A stretch of 64,000 bases of DNA from contig NZ_CP083757.1 in the NCBI RefSeq assembly GCF_020149935.1, forward strand, positions 682,001 through 746,000. Reading direction: 5' to 3'. Position 1 is the first letter of the stretch. Each line of letters opens with the position of its first letter. A program made the translations under genes and the position numbers. This DNA is from Marinilongibacter aquaticus. Lineage in GTDB: Bacteria; Bacteroidota; Bacteroidia; Cytophagales; Spirosomataceae. Of this stretch, positions 34,910 through 43,776 are shown in pieces. The notes beneath the pieces were generated by a model. That model made no database searches. It was not told where the DNA came from and saw only the letters and a program-made list of their open reading frames with translations.

Positions 34910-36403
34910 ATGAAAAAAACAGGACTCGTACTCATTCTTGCTTCGCTTTTTGCTTGGATTTCGGTGCTGTTCCTCAATACATTCAGCCTGAACGAAAACC
35001 AGTTTGACGCTCAGGTGCAAACGGCTCATCGGGAGATTTTAAAACCCGAGATGGCACCTATTTTCGGGCAAAAGTACGGCAATGCCTTTGCTTTCAGTTC
35101 GGCTGTACTTGCTGCAGTACAAAAAGCCAACCAAAAATTGGAGGCGGCCGGAAAAAGCGATCAAAAAATCTATGATCACTACGAACTGAGTTTGGCTCAA
35201 GCGGCGGGCAATGGCTTTGTGAGTATGCACCGCGAAGCTCTCTTTTTCAGCATTTTCGGTCTACTTATCTTAGGGGCTTTGCTGCTGTATTATCCGAATT
35301 TTCAACAAATGCCGGGCATTAAAAACAACGGCATTTTCAAGCATCCGCTCACTTCGGTCAAAAATGTGGGCATTTTAATGGGCGGCCTTTTGATTGTCTT
35401 TTATCTCCTGCTCTATTTCTTTCCCCATTTTATTGTCAATTGGATCATCCTGCTCGATCCGCTAAGCCACTGGCTGAATGGCGGCCCAGCGAGTCAATGG
35501 TTTTTGTACGGCTTTTTGTACACTTTGGCCGTTTTGGTAATGGGTATACGCATGTTGATCAAATACAGACACAGCCGATACCAACTGATGCGTACAGCCT
35601 CCGTTATGTTTTTCCAATTGATTTTCGCCTTTCTGATTCCCGAAATACTGGTTAAATTGAACTTGCCTTCTGCCGACCTGAAAAACATGTGGCCTTTGGA
35701 TTATTCCTTTTTCTTCGATTACCGCATCGATCAGAAAATACAGGCCGGCACCTTGGGCATTTTCCTTTTCGTATGGGGAATAGTGTTATTTGCCATTGGA
35801 GTGCCTGTACTCACCTATTTTTTCGGGAAACGCTGGTATTGCAGCTGGGTTTGTGGTTGTGGTGGATTGGCCGAAACACTCGGCGACCCTTTCCGCCAAC
35901 TTTCCAACAAAAGCTTAAAGGCTTGGAAAATAGAGAGATACCTGATTCACTTTGTATTGGTTTTTGCGGTCATTATGACCGCGGGTGTACTTTATACCTA
36001 CTTTTCGGGTCAATCGGCCATTTTCGGTGTTATCGATACCGGCACACTGCGGTATTATTACGGTTTTGCCATCGGTTCTATATTTTCTGGGGTAGTAGGC
36101 ACAGGTTTTTATCCGCTTATGGGCAATCGGGTATGGTGCCGTTTTGGCTGCCCTTTGGCCGCGTATTTGGGCTTGGTGCAACGTTTCAAAAGCCGTTTCC
36201 GCATTACAACGAACGGCGGACAATGCATTTCTTGCGGCAACTGCTCTACCTACTGCGAACAAGGTATTGATGTGCGTGGGTATGCTCAACGCGGGCAAGA
36301 TATTGTGCGGTCGTCGTGTGTAGGATGCGGCATTTGTTCGGCCGTTTGTCCGCGTGGGGTGTTGAATTTGGAAAACGCCTCGGTCGAAAGCCGAAACATA
36401 TAA
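34910..36403 (+). CDS. Polytopic membrane protein with two 4Fe-4S clusters (NapH/CcoG-like)
   Basis: 497 residues from ATG 34910; a TTG nine bases earlier is less likely. An N-terminal anchor and a soluble stretch (about 30-110) are followed by about seven helices. Two conserved Cys groups near the membrane, YCSWVCGCGG and VWCRFGCPLA, are the CxxxCP-type motifs of NapH, NosR and CcoG. A C-terminal ferredoxin domain follows: CISCGNCSTYCEQG and CVGCGICSAVCPRG, two full cluster motifs. It likely moves electrons across or along the inner membrane. The terminal acceptor is unknown. Confidence 0.85.
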   Translation: MKKTGLVLILASLFAWISVLFLNTFSLNENQFDAQVQTAHREILKPEMAPIFGQKYGNAFAFSSAVLAAVQKANQKLEAAGKSDQKIYDHYELSLAQAAGNGFVSMHREALFFSIFGLLILGALLLYYPNFQQMPGIKNNGIFKHPLTSVKNVGILMGGLLIVFYLLLYFFPHFIVNWIILLDPLSHWLNGGPASQWFLYGFLYTLAVLVMGIRMLIKYRHSRYQLMRTASVMFFQLIFAFLIPEILVKLNLPSADLKNMWPLDYSFFFDYRIDQKIQAGTLGIFLFVWGIVLFAIGVPVLTYFFGKRWYCSWVCGCGGLAETLGDPFRQLSNKSLKAWKIERYLIHFVLVFAVIMTAGVLYTYFSGQSAIFGVIDTGTLRYYYGFAIGSIFSGVVGTGFYPLMGNRVWCRFGCPLAAYLGLVQRFKSRFRITTNGGQCISCGNCSTYCEQGIDVRGYAQRGQDIVRSSCVGCGICSAVCPRGVLNLENASVESRNI

Positions 36404-36508
36404 GCATCCAGAGAATTTATTAATTACTGATAATCAATAAAATAGACAACTTTTACGACTTAAAATCAATGCGTTTTTAAAATTGCCGACATTGCTCTAA
36501 ATTGTGGC

Positions 36509-37345
36509 ATGAATATCCATATAATTGATGCCGGAAATTTCAAGCTCGACGGTGGAGCTATGTTTGGTGTGGTACCCAAAACGCTTTGGTCGAAAAAAGT
36601 CCCCGCGGATGAGCTGAATCTCTGTGCTTGGAAAATGCGATGCCTACTCGTTGAAATCGCTGATCGGCGTATACTGATCGACACAGGAATGGGCGATAAA
36701 CAAGCCCCAAAATGGCAATCGTATTATTATCGTCACGGAGATGGAGATTTAATTGGAGCAATTCAAAAACTGGGTTTGGCCGCAGAAGACATCACCGATG
36801 TCATCCTCAGTCATTTGCACTTCGATCATGCCGGAGGGGCCGTTAGCCAAAATGAAAAGGGTTTGTATTGTACTTTTCCGCGGGCCAAATATTGGACACA
36901 TTCTGCACATTGGCAGTGGGCCGTAGAGCCAAACGCACGCGAATCCGCTACATTTTTGAAGGAAAACCTTTGGCCTATTCACGAATCGGAGCAACTCTAT
37001 TTCATTGATAAAGAAAATGATTTGCCCAAAGAAATTGAATTGCTTTATGCCAATGGGCACACCGAAAAAATGATTATGCCGCTGCTGCACCATCCGAAAC
37101 AAAAAATACTTTTTGCCGCAGATACCGTGCCTTCTTTTGCTCATTTGCACATTCCTTGGGTAATGGGCTACGATGTGCGGCCGCTCGAAACCATGCAAGA
37201 AAAATCGGAAATCCTGCACCGCTGCGAAAAAGAAAACTGGGCTCTGCTTTTTGATCACGATGCAACCCACGAATGTGCTTTTATTGCACAAAATGAAAAG
37301 GGTTTTTACCCTTCAGATCTGTTAAAATTGAGCGAAATCATATGA
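36509..37345 (+). CDS. Metallo-beta-lactamase fold hydrolase
   Basis: 278 residues, no signal peptide. The metal-binding motif HLHFDHAGG is intact, with further ligands in NGHTEK, AADTVP and DHDATHE. It resembles the lactonase-like and general MBL-fold group, but no substrate can be named. The last four bases overlap the start of the protease gene (ATGA), so the two are co-translated. Why a cytosolic hydrolase is coupled to a secreted protease is not clear. Confidence 0.87.
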   Translation: MNIHIIDAGNFKLDGGAMFGVVPKTLWSKKVPADELNLCAWKMRCLLVEIADRRILIDTGMGDKQAPKWQSYYYRHGDGDLIGAIQKLGLAAEDITDVILSHLHFDHAGGAVSQNEKGLYCTFPRAKYWTHSAHWQWAVEPNARESATFLKENLWPIHESEQLYFIDKENDLPKEIELLYANGHTEKMIMPLLHHPKQKILFAADTVPSFAHLHIPWVMGYDVRPLETMQEKSEILHRCEKENWALLFDHDATHECAFIAQNEKGFYPSDLLKLSEII

Positions 37346-38976
37346 AAGAAAAACTTGGCATAATGCTGCTTTTGTACGGCTCCTGCTGCTGCTCGCTCCA
37401 AGCCCAGAACAAATACCTGGTCTATTTTCGCGATAAGGCTGCCAGTCCATATGCCAGTGCTTCTGCCCAAGATTTTCTATCCGCAAAGGCCATTGCCCGC
37501 AGGCAGCTGCAAGGCATTGCAGTAAACGAAAGTGATTATCCGCCAAACCCCAACTATATACAAGATGTACACAATGCCGGAGCCAAAGTGTTGCACAGCA
37601 GCCGCTGGTTCAATGCCGTTTTGATTTCTTGTACCGAACAAGTTTTGGCCAGTGTGTTGGCTCTGGAAGAAGTTTCGCATATCTGGCACAATGCTCCGCT
37701 CAACCGAAGCAACAGCCACGTAAAAAAAGCCCGAAAGCCCAAGCAAATCAGTGAACTCGATTACGGAGATGCCAATACGCAAATCTCATTTTTAGGCGTC
37801 GATGAAATGCACAATCGCGGTTTTCATGGCGAAAATATGTGGATTGCCATTTTGGATGACGGTTTCCTGAACGCCAATTCCATTGCCTGTTTGGATTCCG
37901 TTTTCACGCACAATCAAATTTTGGAAATCTATGATTTTGTAGACGAAGACAGTACGGTTTTTGCTAATGGCGGACACGGTACCAGCGTGTTTTCCTGCCA
38001 TGCAGCCAATCAACCCGGACAAATTGTTTCGCCAGCCACGAAAGCCCATTATGCCCTTTTTCGTACAGAAGACGGCACTTCGGAAACGCCTTTGGAAGAA
38101 GTAAATTGGCTTATTGCCGCCGAACACGCCGACAGTTTGGGCATTGATATACTTTCCACTTCATTGGGCTATTCCGAATTCGACGAACCGGAAGACAACT
38201 ACACCTACACCGACATGGATGGAAACACCGCTTTGATTACACGAGCAGCAGATATGGCGGCTTCAAAGGGCATGTTGGTGGTCAATTCTGCGGGCAATGA
38301 AGGCTCTTCGGCTTGGCATTACATCACTGCTCCTGCAGATGGCGATTCTGTATTGGCCATTGGAGCCGTCAATCGCTATGGAGAACTTGCCTCTTTCAGC
38401 TCCCGAGGCCCCAGCTCCGACAATCGAACCAAACCCGATTTAATGGCAGTTGGCGAAGCCACAGCCCTGTGCTCACCTTACGATTTCGTGGGCACGGCCA
38501 ACGGCACATCTTTTTCCGCTCCTTTGGTGGCTGCCATGGCCGCTGGATTTTGGCAAGCCAATCGGTATTTAACCGCTTTTGAAGTAATGGATTGTTTGAG
38601 AAAATCGGGAAATCAATACGCCAACCCCGACAACAATTACGGTTTCGGAATGGCCAATTTTGTGCGGGCCGACAGCGTGGCCAAAAGCGAATACGGCATC
38701 AATCCTTTGCAAAAAAAAGGAATCGTGGACAGTTATTGTATTGAACGGATACCCGCATGCCGCATTTTGTTTAATTTCAGGCCGGAAGCCGTCGGTAAAA
38801 AATTGAGGATTACATTTGTGGATCAGGATCTGAAACAAACTTTGCAACAAGACTCGTTCGTATTGTTGGGTACCCAGATTCAGGAAAACTTGGCATTCGA
38901 CACCCTCAAACCACACATTATTATGCGGATAGAAAACATTTCAGACACCCAAACAGAATTGATCGTTCGATTTTGA
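37342..38976 (+). CDS. Secreted subtilisin-like serine protease (S8)
   Basis: 544 residues. Signal peptide 1-22 (ends CCSLQAQ). An inhibitor-I9-like propeptide (about 25-115) precedes the catalytic domain. The triad is visible: Asp in AILDDGF, His in GGHGTSVF and Ser in GTSFSAPLVAA. A beta-rich tail of about 110 residues follows, ending LIVRF. No clear type IX sorting domain is seen. It overlaps the MBL gene at its start and the patatin gene at its stop. Confidence 0.9.
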   Translation: MKEKLGIMLLLYGSCCCSLQAQNKYLVYFRDKAASPYASASAQDFLSAKAIARRQLQGIAVNESDYPPNPNYIQDVHNAGAKVLHSSRWFNAVLISCTEQVLASVLALEEVSHIWHNAPLNRSNSHVKKARKPKQISELDYGDANTQISFLGVDEMHNRGFHGENMWIAILDDGFLNANSIACLDSVFTHNQILEIYDFVDEDSTVFANGGHGTSVFSCHAANQPGQIVSPATKAHYALFRTEDGTSETPLEEVNWLIAAEHADSLGIDILSTSLGYSEFDEPEDNYTYTDMDGNTALITRAADMAASKGMLVVNSAGNEGSSAWHYITAPADGDSVLAIGAVNRYGELASFSSRGPSSDNRTKPDLMAVGEATALCSPYDFVGTANGTSFSAPLVAAMAAGFWQANRYLTAFEVMDCLRKSGNQYANPDNNYGFGMANFVRADSVAKSEYGINPLQKKGIVDSYCIERIPACRILFNFRPEAVGKKLRITFVDQDLKQTLQQDSFVLLGTQIQENLAFDTLKPHIIMRIENISDTQTELIVRF

Positions 38977-39749
38977 ATTTAGAAGAGAAGAAAATAGGCC
39001 TATGTCTTTCCGGAGGCGGAGCTCGCGGTTTTGCCCATTTGGGTGTGCTGCAAGCTTTGGATGAATTGAATATCCCCATTGCTAAAATCAGTGGAGCCAG
39101 TGCGGGTGCTTTTGCGGCAGCTTTTTACGCCGGAGGCTATGCCCCTAAGGAAGCCCTGGACATTATTCTGCAACGTGGTTTTTGGCAATATGTCGGTATC
39201 GCTCCCAATCGCTGGGGATTGCTTTCTTTGGAAAAAACGCGACGCGTGCTCGAAGAGCTTTTTCCCGAAAATGCCTTTGAGAAACTGAACATTCCCATCG
39301 CCATCTGTGCCACGAATATTGGAAAAGGCAAACCCGAATATTTCGAAAAGGGGCAATTGGTCAAACCGATTTTGGCTTCGGCAGCCATTCCCGCTCTTTT
39401 CAAACCCGTGAAAATTGAAGGGAATTATTACCTCGACGGCGGACTAACCAACAACATGCCTTTGAAACCCTTGAAAAAGTGCGATTTTACCATTGCCGTA
39501 AACATCACGCCTTTCCACAAAAGAATGCCCGTACATTCGGTAAAAGACATCGTACTGAAGACCATTTACATTTCCGTGGATCAGCAAACGCGGCAAAAAG
39601 CAAAAAAAGCAGACCTGAATTTAATTCCGGATGGAATAATGCGATACGACGGTTTCCGCATGAAGAACGCCCATAAACTTTTCGATTTAGGCTACGAAAG
39701 TGCCATTAAATCATTTGCCAATATCCAAGACCAATTTACCTATCATTGA
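38973..39749 (+). CDS. Patatin-like phospholipase
   Basis: 258 residues. Oxyanion loop GGGARGFAHLG (14-24), nucleophile Ser in GASAG (43-47) and the catalytic Asp in YYLDGGLTNN. The start is a TTG at 38973 that overlaps the protease stop (TTGA); no ATG is available before the oxyanion loop, so the TTG is real. No signal peptide. It hydrolyses acyl esters of lipids, and its exact substrate is unknown. It is the third gene of the overlapping MBL-protease-patatin set. Confidence 0.9.
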   Translation: MNLEEKKIGLCLSGGGARGFAHLGVLQALDELNIPIAKISGASAGAFAAAFYAGGYAPKEALDIILQRGFWQYVGIAPNRWGLLSLEKTRRVLEELFPENAFEKLNIPIAICATNIGKGKPEYFEKGQLVKPILASAAIPALFKPVKIEGNYYLDGGLTNNMPLKPLKKCDFTIAVNITPFHKRMPVHSVKDIVLKTIYISVDQQTRQKAKKADLNLIPDGIMRYDGFRMKNAHKLFDLGYESAIKSFANIQDQFTYH

Positions 39750-39767
39750 AATTGTGGAAATCTTTGG

Positions 39768-39797
39768 TTGATCTTGCAGAGAAATTAGATAATTTTG
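39768..39797 (+). promoter_or_regulatory. Promoter of the PorW/SprE operon
   Basis: TTG at 39768-39770 and TAATTTTG (exact TAnnTTTG) at 39790-39797, with a 19-base spacer. The first codon of the PorW/SprE gene is 36 bases downstream. This gives the secretion-symporter-kinase chain its own promoter, separate from the patatin gene. Confidence 0.65.
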
Positions 39798-39833
39798 ACC
39801 TGACTTGTACGTTTTTCAACAAAATTTCGGCCT

Positions 39834-41969
39834 TTGATCAAAAAATCTATCATAGCTGTTTTACCCTTGTTTTTGGCGGCCTGTTCGCAATTCAGCCACT
39901 CGCTGACCAGCCGAACATGGCACAACATGAACGCCAAGTACAACGCCACCGTAGACGCATCGGTGTATTTTGATTATGCCGAATTCAAAATCGACTCGGT
40001 TCACCAAGACAACTTCAGCGATATTCTGCCCATTCTTCCGGCTATCGATTCGCTCGAAACGGCCATATCCAAACCCGAGTTGGAAGAAGTCATTCGTCTT
40101 ACCTCTATCGTGGCCGAAAGGCACAGCAATTCAAAATTCACAGACAAATCGTACTTGCTTTTGGGAAAAGCCCGCCTGTATGAAGAAGACCTTACAAATG
40201 CAATTGAGGTGTTCAAATACCTGAACGCAAACCATAAAAAGGCCAATTACAAAAATGCCGCCTTGATCTGGTTGATGCGTGCGTATCTTGAAAACGAAGA
40301 CATGAACAAGGCCAATGACGTGGCCGAGGCTCTGAAATCTGTACCCTTGAGTAAAGAAAACAAAGCCGATTTTTTCCAAATCAAAGCCGCATTTCACCAA
40401 AGAAATGGAGACGAGGCCTTGGCGGCCGTTTTTCTCGAAGAGGCTTTGAAATACATGGACAAATCGCCCAAAAAAGCCCGAGCTTATTTTATTGTTGGGC
40501 AATTGTTCAACAAACTCAACCGCGGCTCTTTGGCCCATAACAATTGGAAGAAAGCCCTGAAAAGCCGCCCGAGCTATGAAATAGAATTCAATACGAATGT
40601 GGAATTGCTTTTGCAAGGAAACAAATTGGGCGGCAACGCCATTGCGGCTTTCAATACCATGCTCACCGACCGCAAAAACGTGGATTTGAAAGATAAAATC
40701 TATTTTAAAATGGCCAATGTGCGGGCCGAAAATGGCGAATATCCGAAAGCCATCGAAGAATATTCGAAATCGGTGCAATTGGCTAGCGACAAAGACCAAA
40801 AAGCTGTAGCTTATCAAAAAATAGCCGACATCTATTTTTACAAAATTCAGGATTATGCTCTCGCGTCTTCGTATTACGACAGCACCTTGACACAAATGAA
40901 CAGCCGTTCGGAAGGTTACAATGCAGTGAAAGCGAAATCCGACTACCTTGCAGATTTCGTAAGGTATAAGAAAACAATTGTGACCGAAGACAGTTTACAA
41001 GCCTTGGCCGCCTTGGCTCCGAATGTGTTGGAAAAGAAAATAGAAGAGCACATTCGGGAGGAAGAGGCTGCTTTTAAAAAACAGCAAGCCGAAAAGGAAA
41101 AGCAAGAGCAGGTGGCGGCCATCAACCAGAGTGCCAACCCCAATGCTTGGTTTTTCTACGATAAAGCGAGATTAACCCGCTCGAGAGCCGCATTCATTCG
41201 TGAATGGGGCAACAGACCACTAGAAGACAATTGGCGAAGGAGAAGTCGAGAAACGGGTAGCATCAGCCTGAAAGTGGAACGCGGCGTAGTGGGTCAGGAC
41301 GACGTGATTCCGACCGATGAAGAGGCCAAAGCGAAAGAAGAAGCCCAGCAAAAGAAACTTTTCGAAGGCAAGCGAATGGCTCTCATGAATCAAATTCCAA
41401 TTTCGAAAGAAAGGTTGACTGCTTCGAAGAAAAAACAGGAAGAAGCCTATTACAATCTGGGGAAAATCTATCATTTGCAATTCGAACAAGAAGACAATGC
41501 GGTTGAATCCTTCGAAACCTTATTGACCAGATTCCCGGAGACGCAGTATCGTCCGGAAGCCCTTTATTTCTTGGCCATCAGCAAAAAGGGAAACAATCAA
41601 AGTGTATACAGAGACGAATTGCTCGAAAAATATCCTTATTCCAGTTTTGCCCGTCAATTGAAACGCGGCAATGCCGCCATCAGCGAAGATTTGGAACACC
41701 GGGCCGAACAAAGTTATGCTCAGCTTTATGAAGCTTATCTGAATGGGCAATACGAGCAAACCCTGCAACAAACCCAAAAGGCCTTGATGGACTTTACCGG
41801 AACGGCCGTGGAAGACAAGCTGGCGATGTTGCGTATTATGCTCTTGGCTAAAAAACGCGACAACAACACATACCGAATTGCCCTTATTGATTTTGTGAGG
41901 AGTTATCCTGCCAGCGATTTGAAACCGCGAGTGGATAAAATGCTCGAAACCCTAGTTGAAAAAAAATGA
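39834..41969 (+). CDS. sprE: PorW/SprE-like lipoprotein of the type IX secretion/gliding system
   Basis: 711 residues, starting at a TTG (39834): the frame is closed by a TGA 33 bases upstream and there is no ATG before the signal. Signal and lipobox LFLAAC (Cys about 17). The N-terminus SRTWHNMNAKYNATVD and DNFSDILPILP, and the block FFYDKARL, WGNRPLEDNWRRRS (about 440-470), match the SprE/PorW pattern. TPR-like helix pairs fill about 95-380 and the C-terminus. SprE links the type IX secretion core to periplasmic components and is needed for gliding and secretion in relatives. It is somewhat shorter than typical members. Its stop overlaps the following 40-codon gene. Confidence 0.82.
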   Translation: MIKKSIIAVLPLFLAACSQFSHSLTSRTWHNMNAKYNATVDASVYFDYAEFKIDSVHQDNFSDILPILPAIDSLETAISKPELEEVIRLTSIVAERHSNSKFTDKSYLLLGKARLYEEDLTNAIEVFKYLNANHKKANYKNAALIWLMRAYLENEDMNKANDVAEALKSVPLSKENKADFFQIKAAFHQRNGDEALAAVFLEEALKYMDKSPKKARAYFIVGQLFNKLNRGSLAHNNWKKALKSRPSYEIEFNTNVELLLQGNKLGGNAIAAFNTMLTDRKNVDLKDKIYFKMANVRAENGEYPKAIEEYSKSVQLASDKDQKAVAYQKIADIYFYKIQDYALASSYYDSTLTQMNSRSEGYNAVKAKSDYLADFVRYKKTIVTEDSLQALAALAPNVLEKKIEEHIREEEAAFKKQQAEKEKQEQVAAINQSANPNAWFFYDKARLTRSRAAFIREWGNRPLEDNWRRRSRETGSISLKVERGVVGQDDVIPTDEEAKAKEEAQQKKLFEGKRMALMNQIPISKERLTASKKKQEEAYYNLGKIYHLQFEQEDNAVESFETLLTRFPETQYRPEALYFLAISKKGNNQSVYRDELLEKYPYSSFARQLKRGNAAISEDLEHRAEQSYAQLYEAYLNGQYEQTLQQTQKALMDFTGTAVEDKLAMLRIMLLAKKRDNNTYRIALIDFVRSYPASDLKPRVDKMLETLVEKK

Positions 41970-42088
41970 CAAAGGAAGAAGAAAAACCTCCTATCCTTAA
42001 AAATTGGAATACCCTGTATGGCATTGTCATTGCGTTTTTATTCGTTTTGATTTTGCTCTTCTACCTATTGACGACCGCCGTATCATGA
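41966..42088 (+). CDS. 40-residue single-helix membrane protein between PorW/SprE and the symporter
   Basis: A complete 40-codon frame that starts with ATGA overlapping the PorW/SprE stop and ends with ATGA overlapping the symporter start. The N-terminal 17 residues are acidic then basic (MTKEEEKPPILKNWN) and the rest is one hydrophobic helix (GIVIAFLFVLILLFYLLT). Its position and perfect overlaps argue that it is a real gene rather than spacer. I do not recognise a family; some sodium/solute symporters have small membrane partners encoded next to them, and this may be one. Low-complexity composition limits certainty. Confidence 0.75.
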   Translation: MTKEEEKPPILKNWNTLYGIVIAFLFVLILLFYLLTTAVS

Positions 42089-43776
42089 CCACCTTAGACT
42101 GGATTTTTCTTATTGGCACGCTGGGCTTCATTATTCTTTACGGAATTTTGAAAAACAGGAAAAACACCAACTTGAATGGCTTTTTCCTCGGCAATCAGTC
42201 CTTGCCTTGGTACCATGTCGGTTTGTCCGTAATGGCCACGCAAGCCAGTGCCATCACTTTTCTTTCAGCACCGGGCCAAGCGTTTACGGATGGCATGCGT
42301 TTTGTGCAGTTCTATTTTGGTTTGCCTTTGGCCATGGTGGTGCTCAGCATTACCTTCATTCCCATTTTTCATCGACTGAAAGTATATACCGCTTACGAAT
42401 ACCTCGAGGGGCGTTTCGATAGCCGTGTGCGTGTGTTCACGGCTTTGTTGTTTTTGGTGCAACGCGGCCTTTCCACAGGTATTTCGATTTACGCTCCCTC
42501 CATTATTCTTTCTACAATCTTCGGTTGGGATATTTTCTGGACCAACGCCATCATGGGCGGTTTGGTGCTCACCTATACACTTATTGGCGGAACTAAAGCA
42601 ATTTCGTACACACATATACAGCAAATGCTCATCGTCACCTCGGCCATGATTTTTGCGGGTTATATGGTGGTGCATCTTTTGCCACCCGAAATGGGCCTTT
42701 TCGATGCCGTGCGTGTAGCGGGGAAGGCAGGAAAAGTAAATGTCATCGATTTCAAATTCAATCCACAAGAACGCTACAATGTATGGTCTGGACTTCTCGG
42801 AGGCTTTTTCTTGCAACTCTCCTACTTCGGTACCGACCAATCGCAGGTGGGGCGTTATCTCACGGCCAAAAGCATTGGACAAAGTCGTTTGGGGCTTCTT
42901 TTCAACGGTCTCGTGAAAATTCCGATGCAGTTTGGTATTTTGCTTATCGGGGTTTTGGTTTTTGTATTTTACCAATTCAATGCCGCTCCTTTATTCTTCA
43001 ATTCGGTAGAAACCGACAAATTGATCGAAAGCCCCTATGCTCAGGAATACAGACAATTGGAAGCCGAACATGAAGCAATTGCCGAACAAAAAAAGGAAGA
43101 AATATACGCTTTGTATGCGGCCATGGAAAGCAAAGACGACAAAGCAATCTCGGCCGCTCAAGACGCCATTGTCGAAACCGAATCGCTTTTCAAAGGATTG
43201 AAATCGAAAGTGTCTTCTTTGATTGAAAAAAGCAATCCGGGTGGCGACTCGAACGACGTAAATTACGTTTTCTTGCGGTTCATTCTCGATCACCTTCCCC
43301 ATGGATTCATCGGCCTGCTCATCGCGGTTATTTTTTCGGCATCTATGGGTTCGGTGGCTTCGGCCTACAATTCTCTGGCCGCCACCACGATGGTCGATGT
43401 ATTCAAAAAATCAAGTCCAAAAGTACGTTCCGATTCATCAGAATTGATGATTTCGAAGCTAATTACAGTGTTCTGGGCCATTTTCTGTATCATCGTGGCC
43501 TATTATGCCAACAAGCTGGGCAGCAGCATGATCGAGCTTGTGAATGTCTTGGGATCCTGGTTTTATGGTATTATATTGGGTATTTTCCTCGTGGCCTTTT
43601 ACAACAAAAGCATCGGTGGAAAGGCTATTTTTTGGAGTGCCATTCTCTCGCAAATCTTGATTATCTTGATCTGGAATGCAGAATGGGTCGCTTACCTTTG
43701 GTTGAACCCAATCGGCTGTGCTCTCGTTTTTGGTTTTGCATGGTTGTTTCAACAATTTACGCGTGAAAAGAAATGA
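42085..43776 (+). CDS. Sodium/solute symporter (SSS family)
   Basis: 563 residues from ATG 42085, which overlaps the small gene's stop. About thirteen helices with SSS landmarks: GLSVMATQASAITFLSAPG (46-64), YEYLEGRFDSRVR (104-116), GG..A...THIQQ (168-180) and SASMGSVASAYNSLAATT (418-435). A soluble, charged insert of roughly 90 residues (305-395, coiled-coil-like: EYRQLEAEHEAIAEQKKEEI) lies between helices, larger than usual. It would take up a small solute with sodium; the substrate is unknown. The response regulator gene follows with a four-base overlap. Confidence 0.87.
   Translation: MTTLDWIFLIGTLGFIILYGILKNRKNTNLNGFFLGNQSLPWYHVGLSVMATQASAITFLSAPGQAFTDGMRFVQFYFGLPLAMVVLSITFIPIFHRLKVYTAYEYLEGRFDSRVRVFTALLFLVQRGLSTGISIYAPSIILSTIFGWDIFWTNAIMGGLVLTYTLIGGTKAISYTHIQQMLIVTSAMIFAGYMVVHLLPPEMGLFDAVRVAGKAGKVNVIDFKFNPQERYNVWSGLLGGFFLQLSYFGTDQSQVGRYLTAKSIGQSRLGLLFNGLVKIPMQFGILLIGVLVFVFYQFNAAPLFFNSVETDKLIESPYAQEYRQLEAEHEAIAEQKKEEIYALYAAMESKDDKAISAAQDAIVETESLFKGLKSKVSSLIEKSNPGGDSNDVNYVFLRFILDHLPHGFIGLLIAVIFSASMGSVASAYNSLAATTMVDVFKKSSPKVRSDSSELMISKLITVFWAIFCIIVAYYANKLGSSMIELVNVLGSWFYGIILGIFLVAFYNKSIGGKAIFWSAILSQILIILIWNAEWVAYLWLNPIGCALVFGFAWLFQQFTREKK

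Noticed and set aside
36430-36470. Imperfect A/T-rich dyad after the iron-sulfur protein gene
   Set aside because: The arms are mismatched and contain almost only A and T, so a terminator or operator call is not supported.
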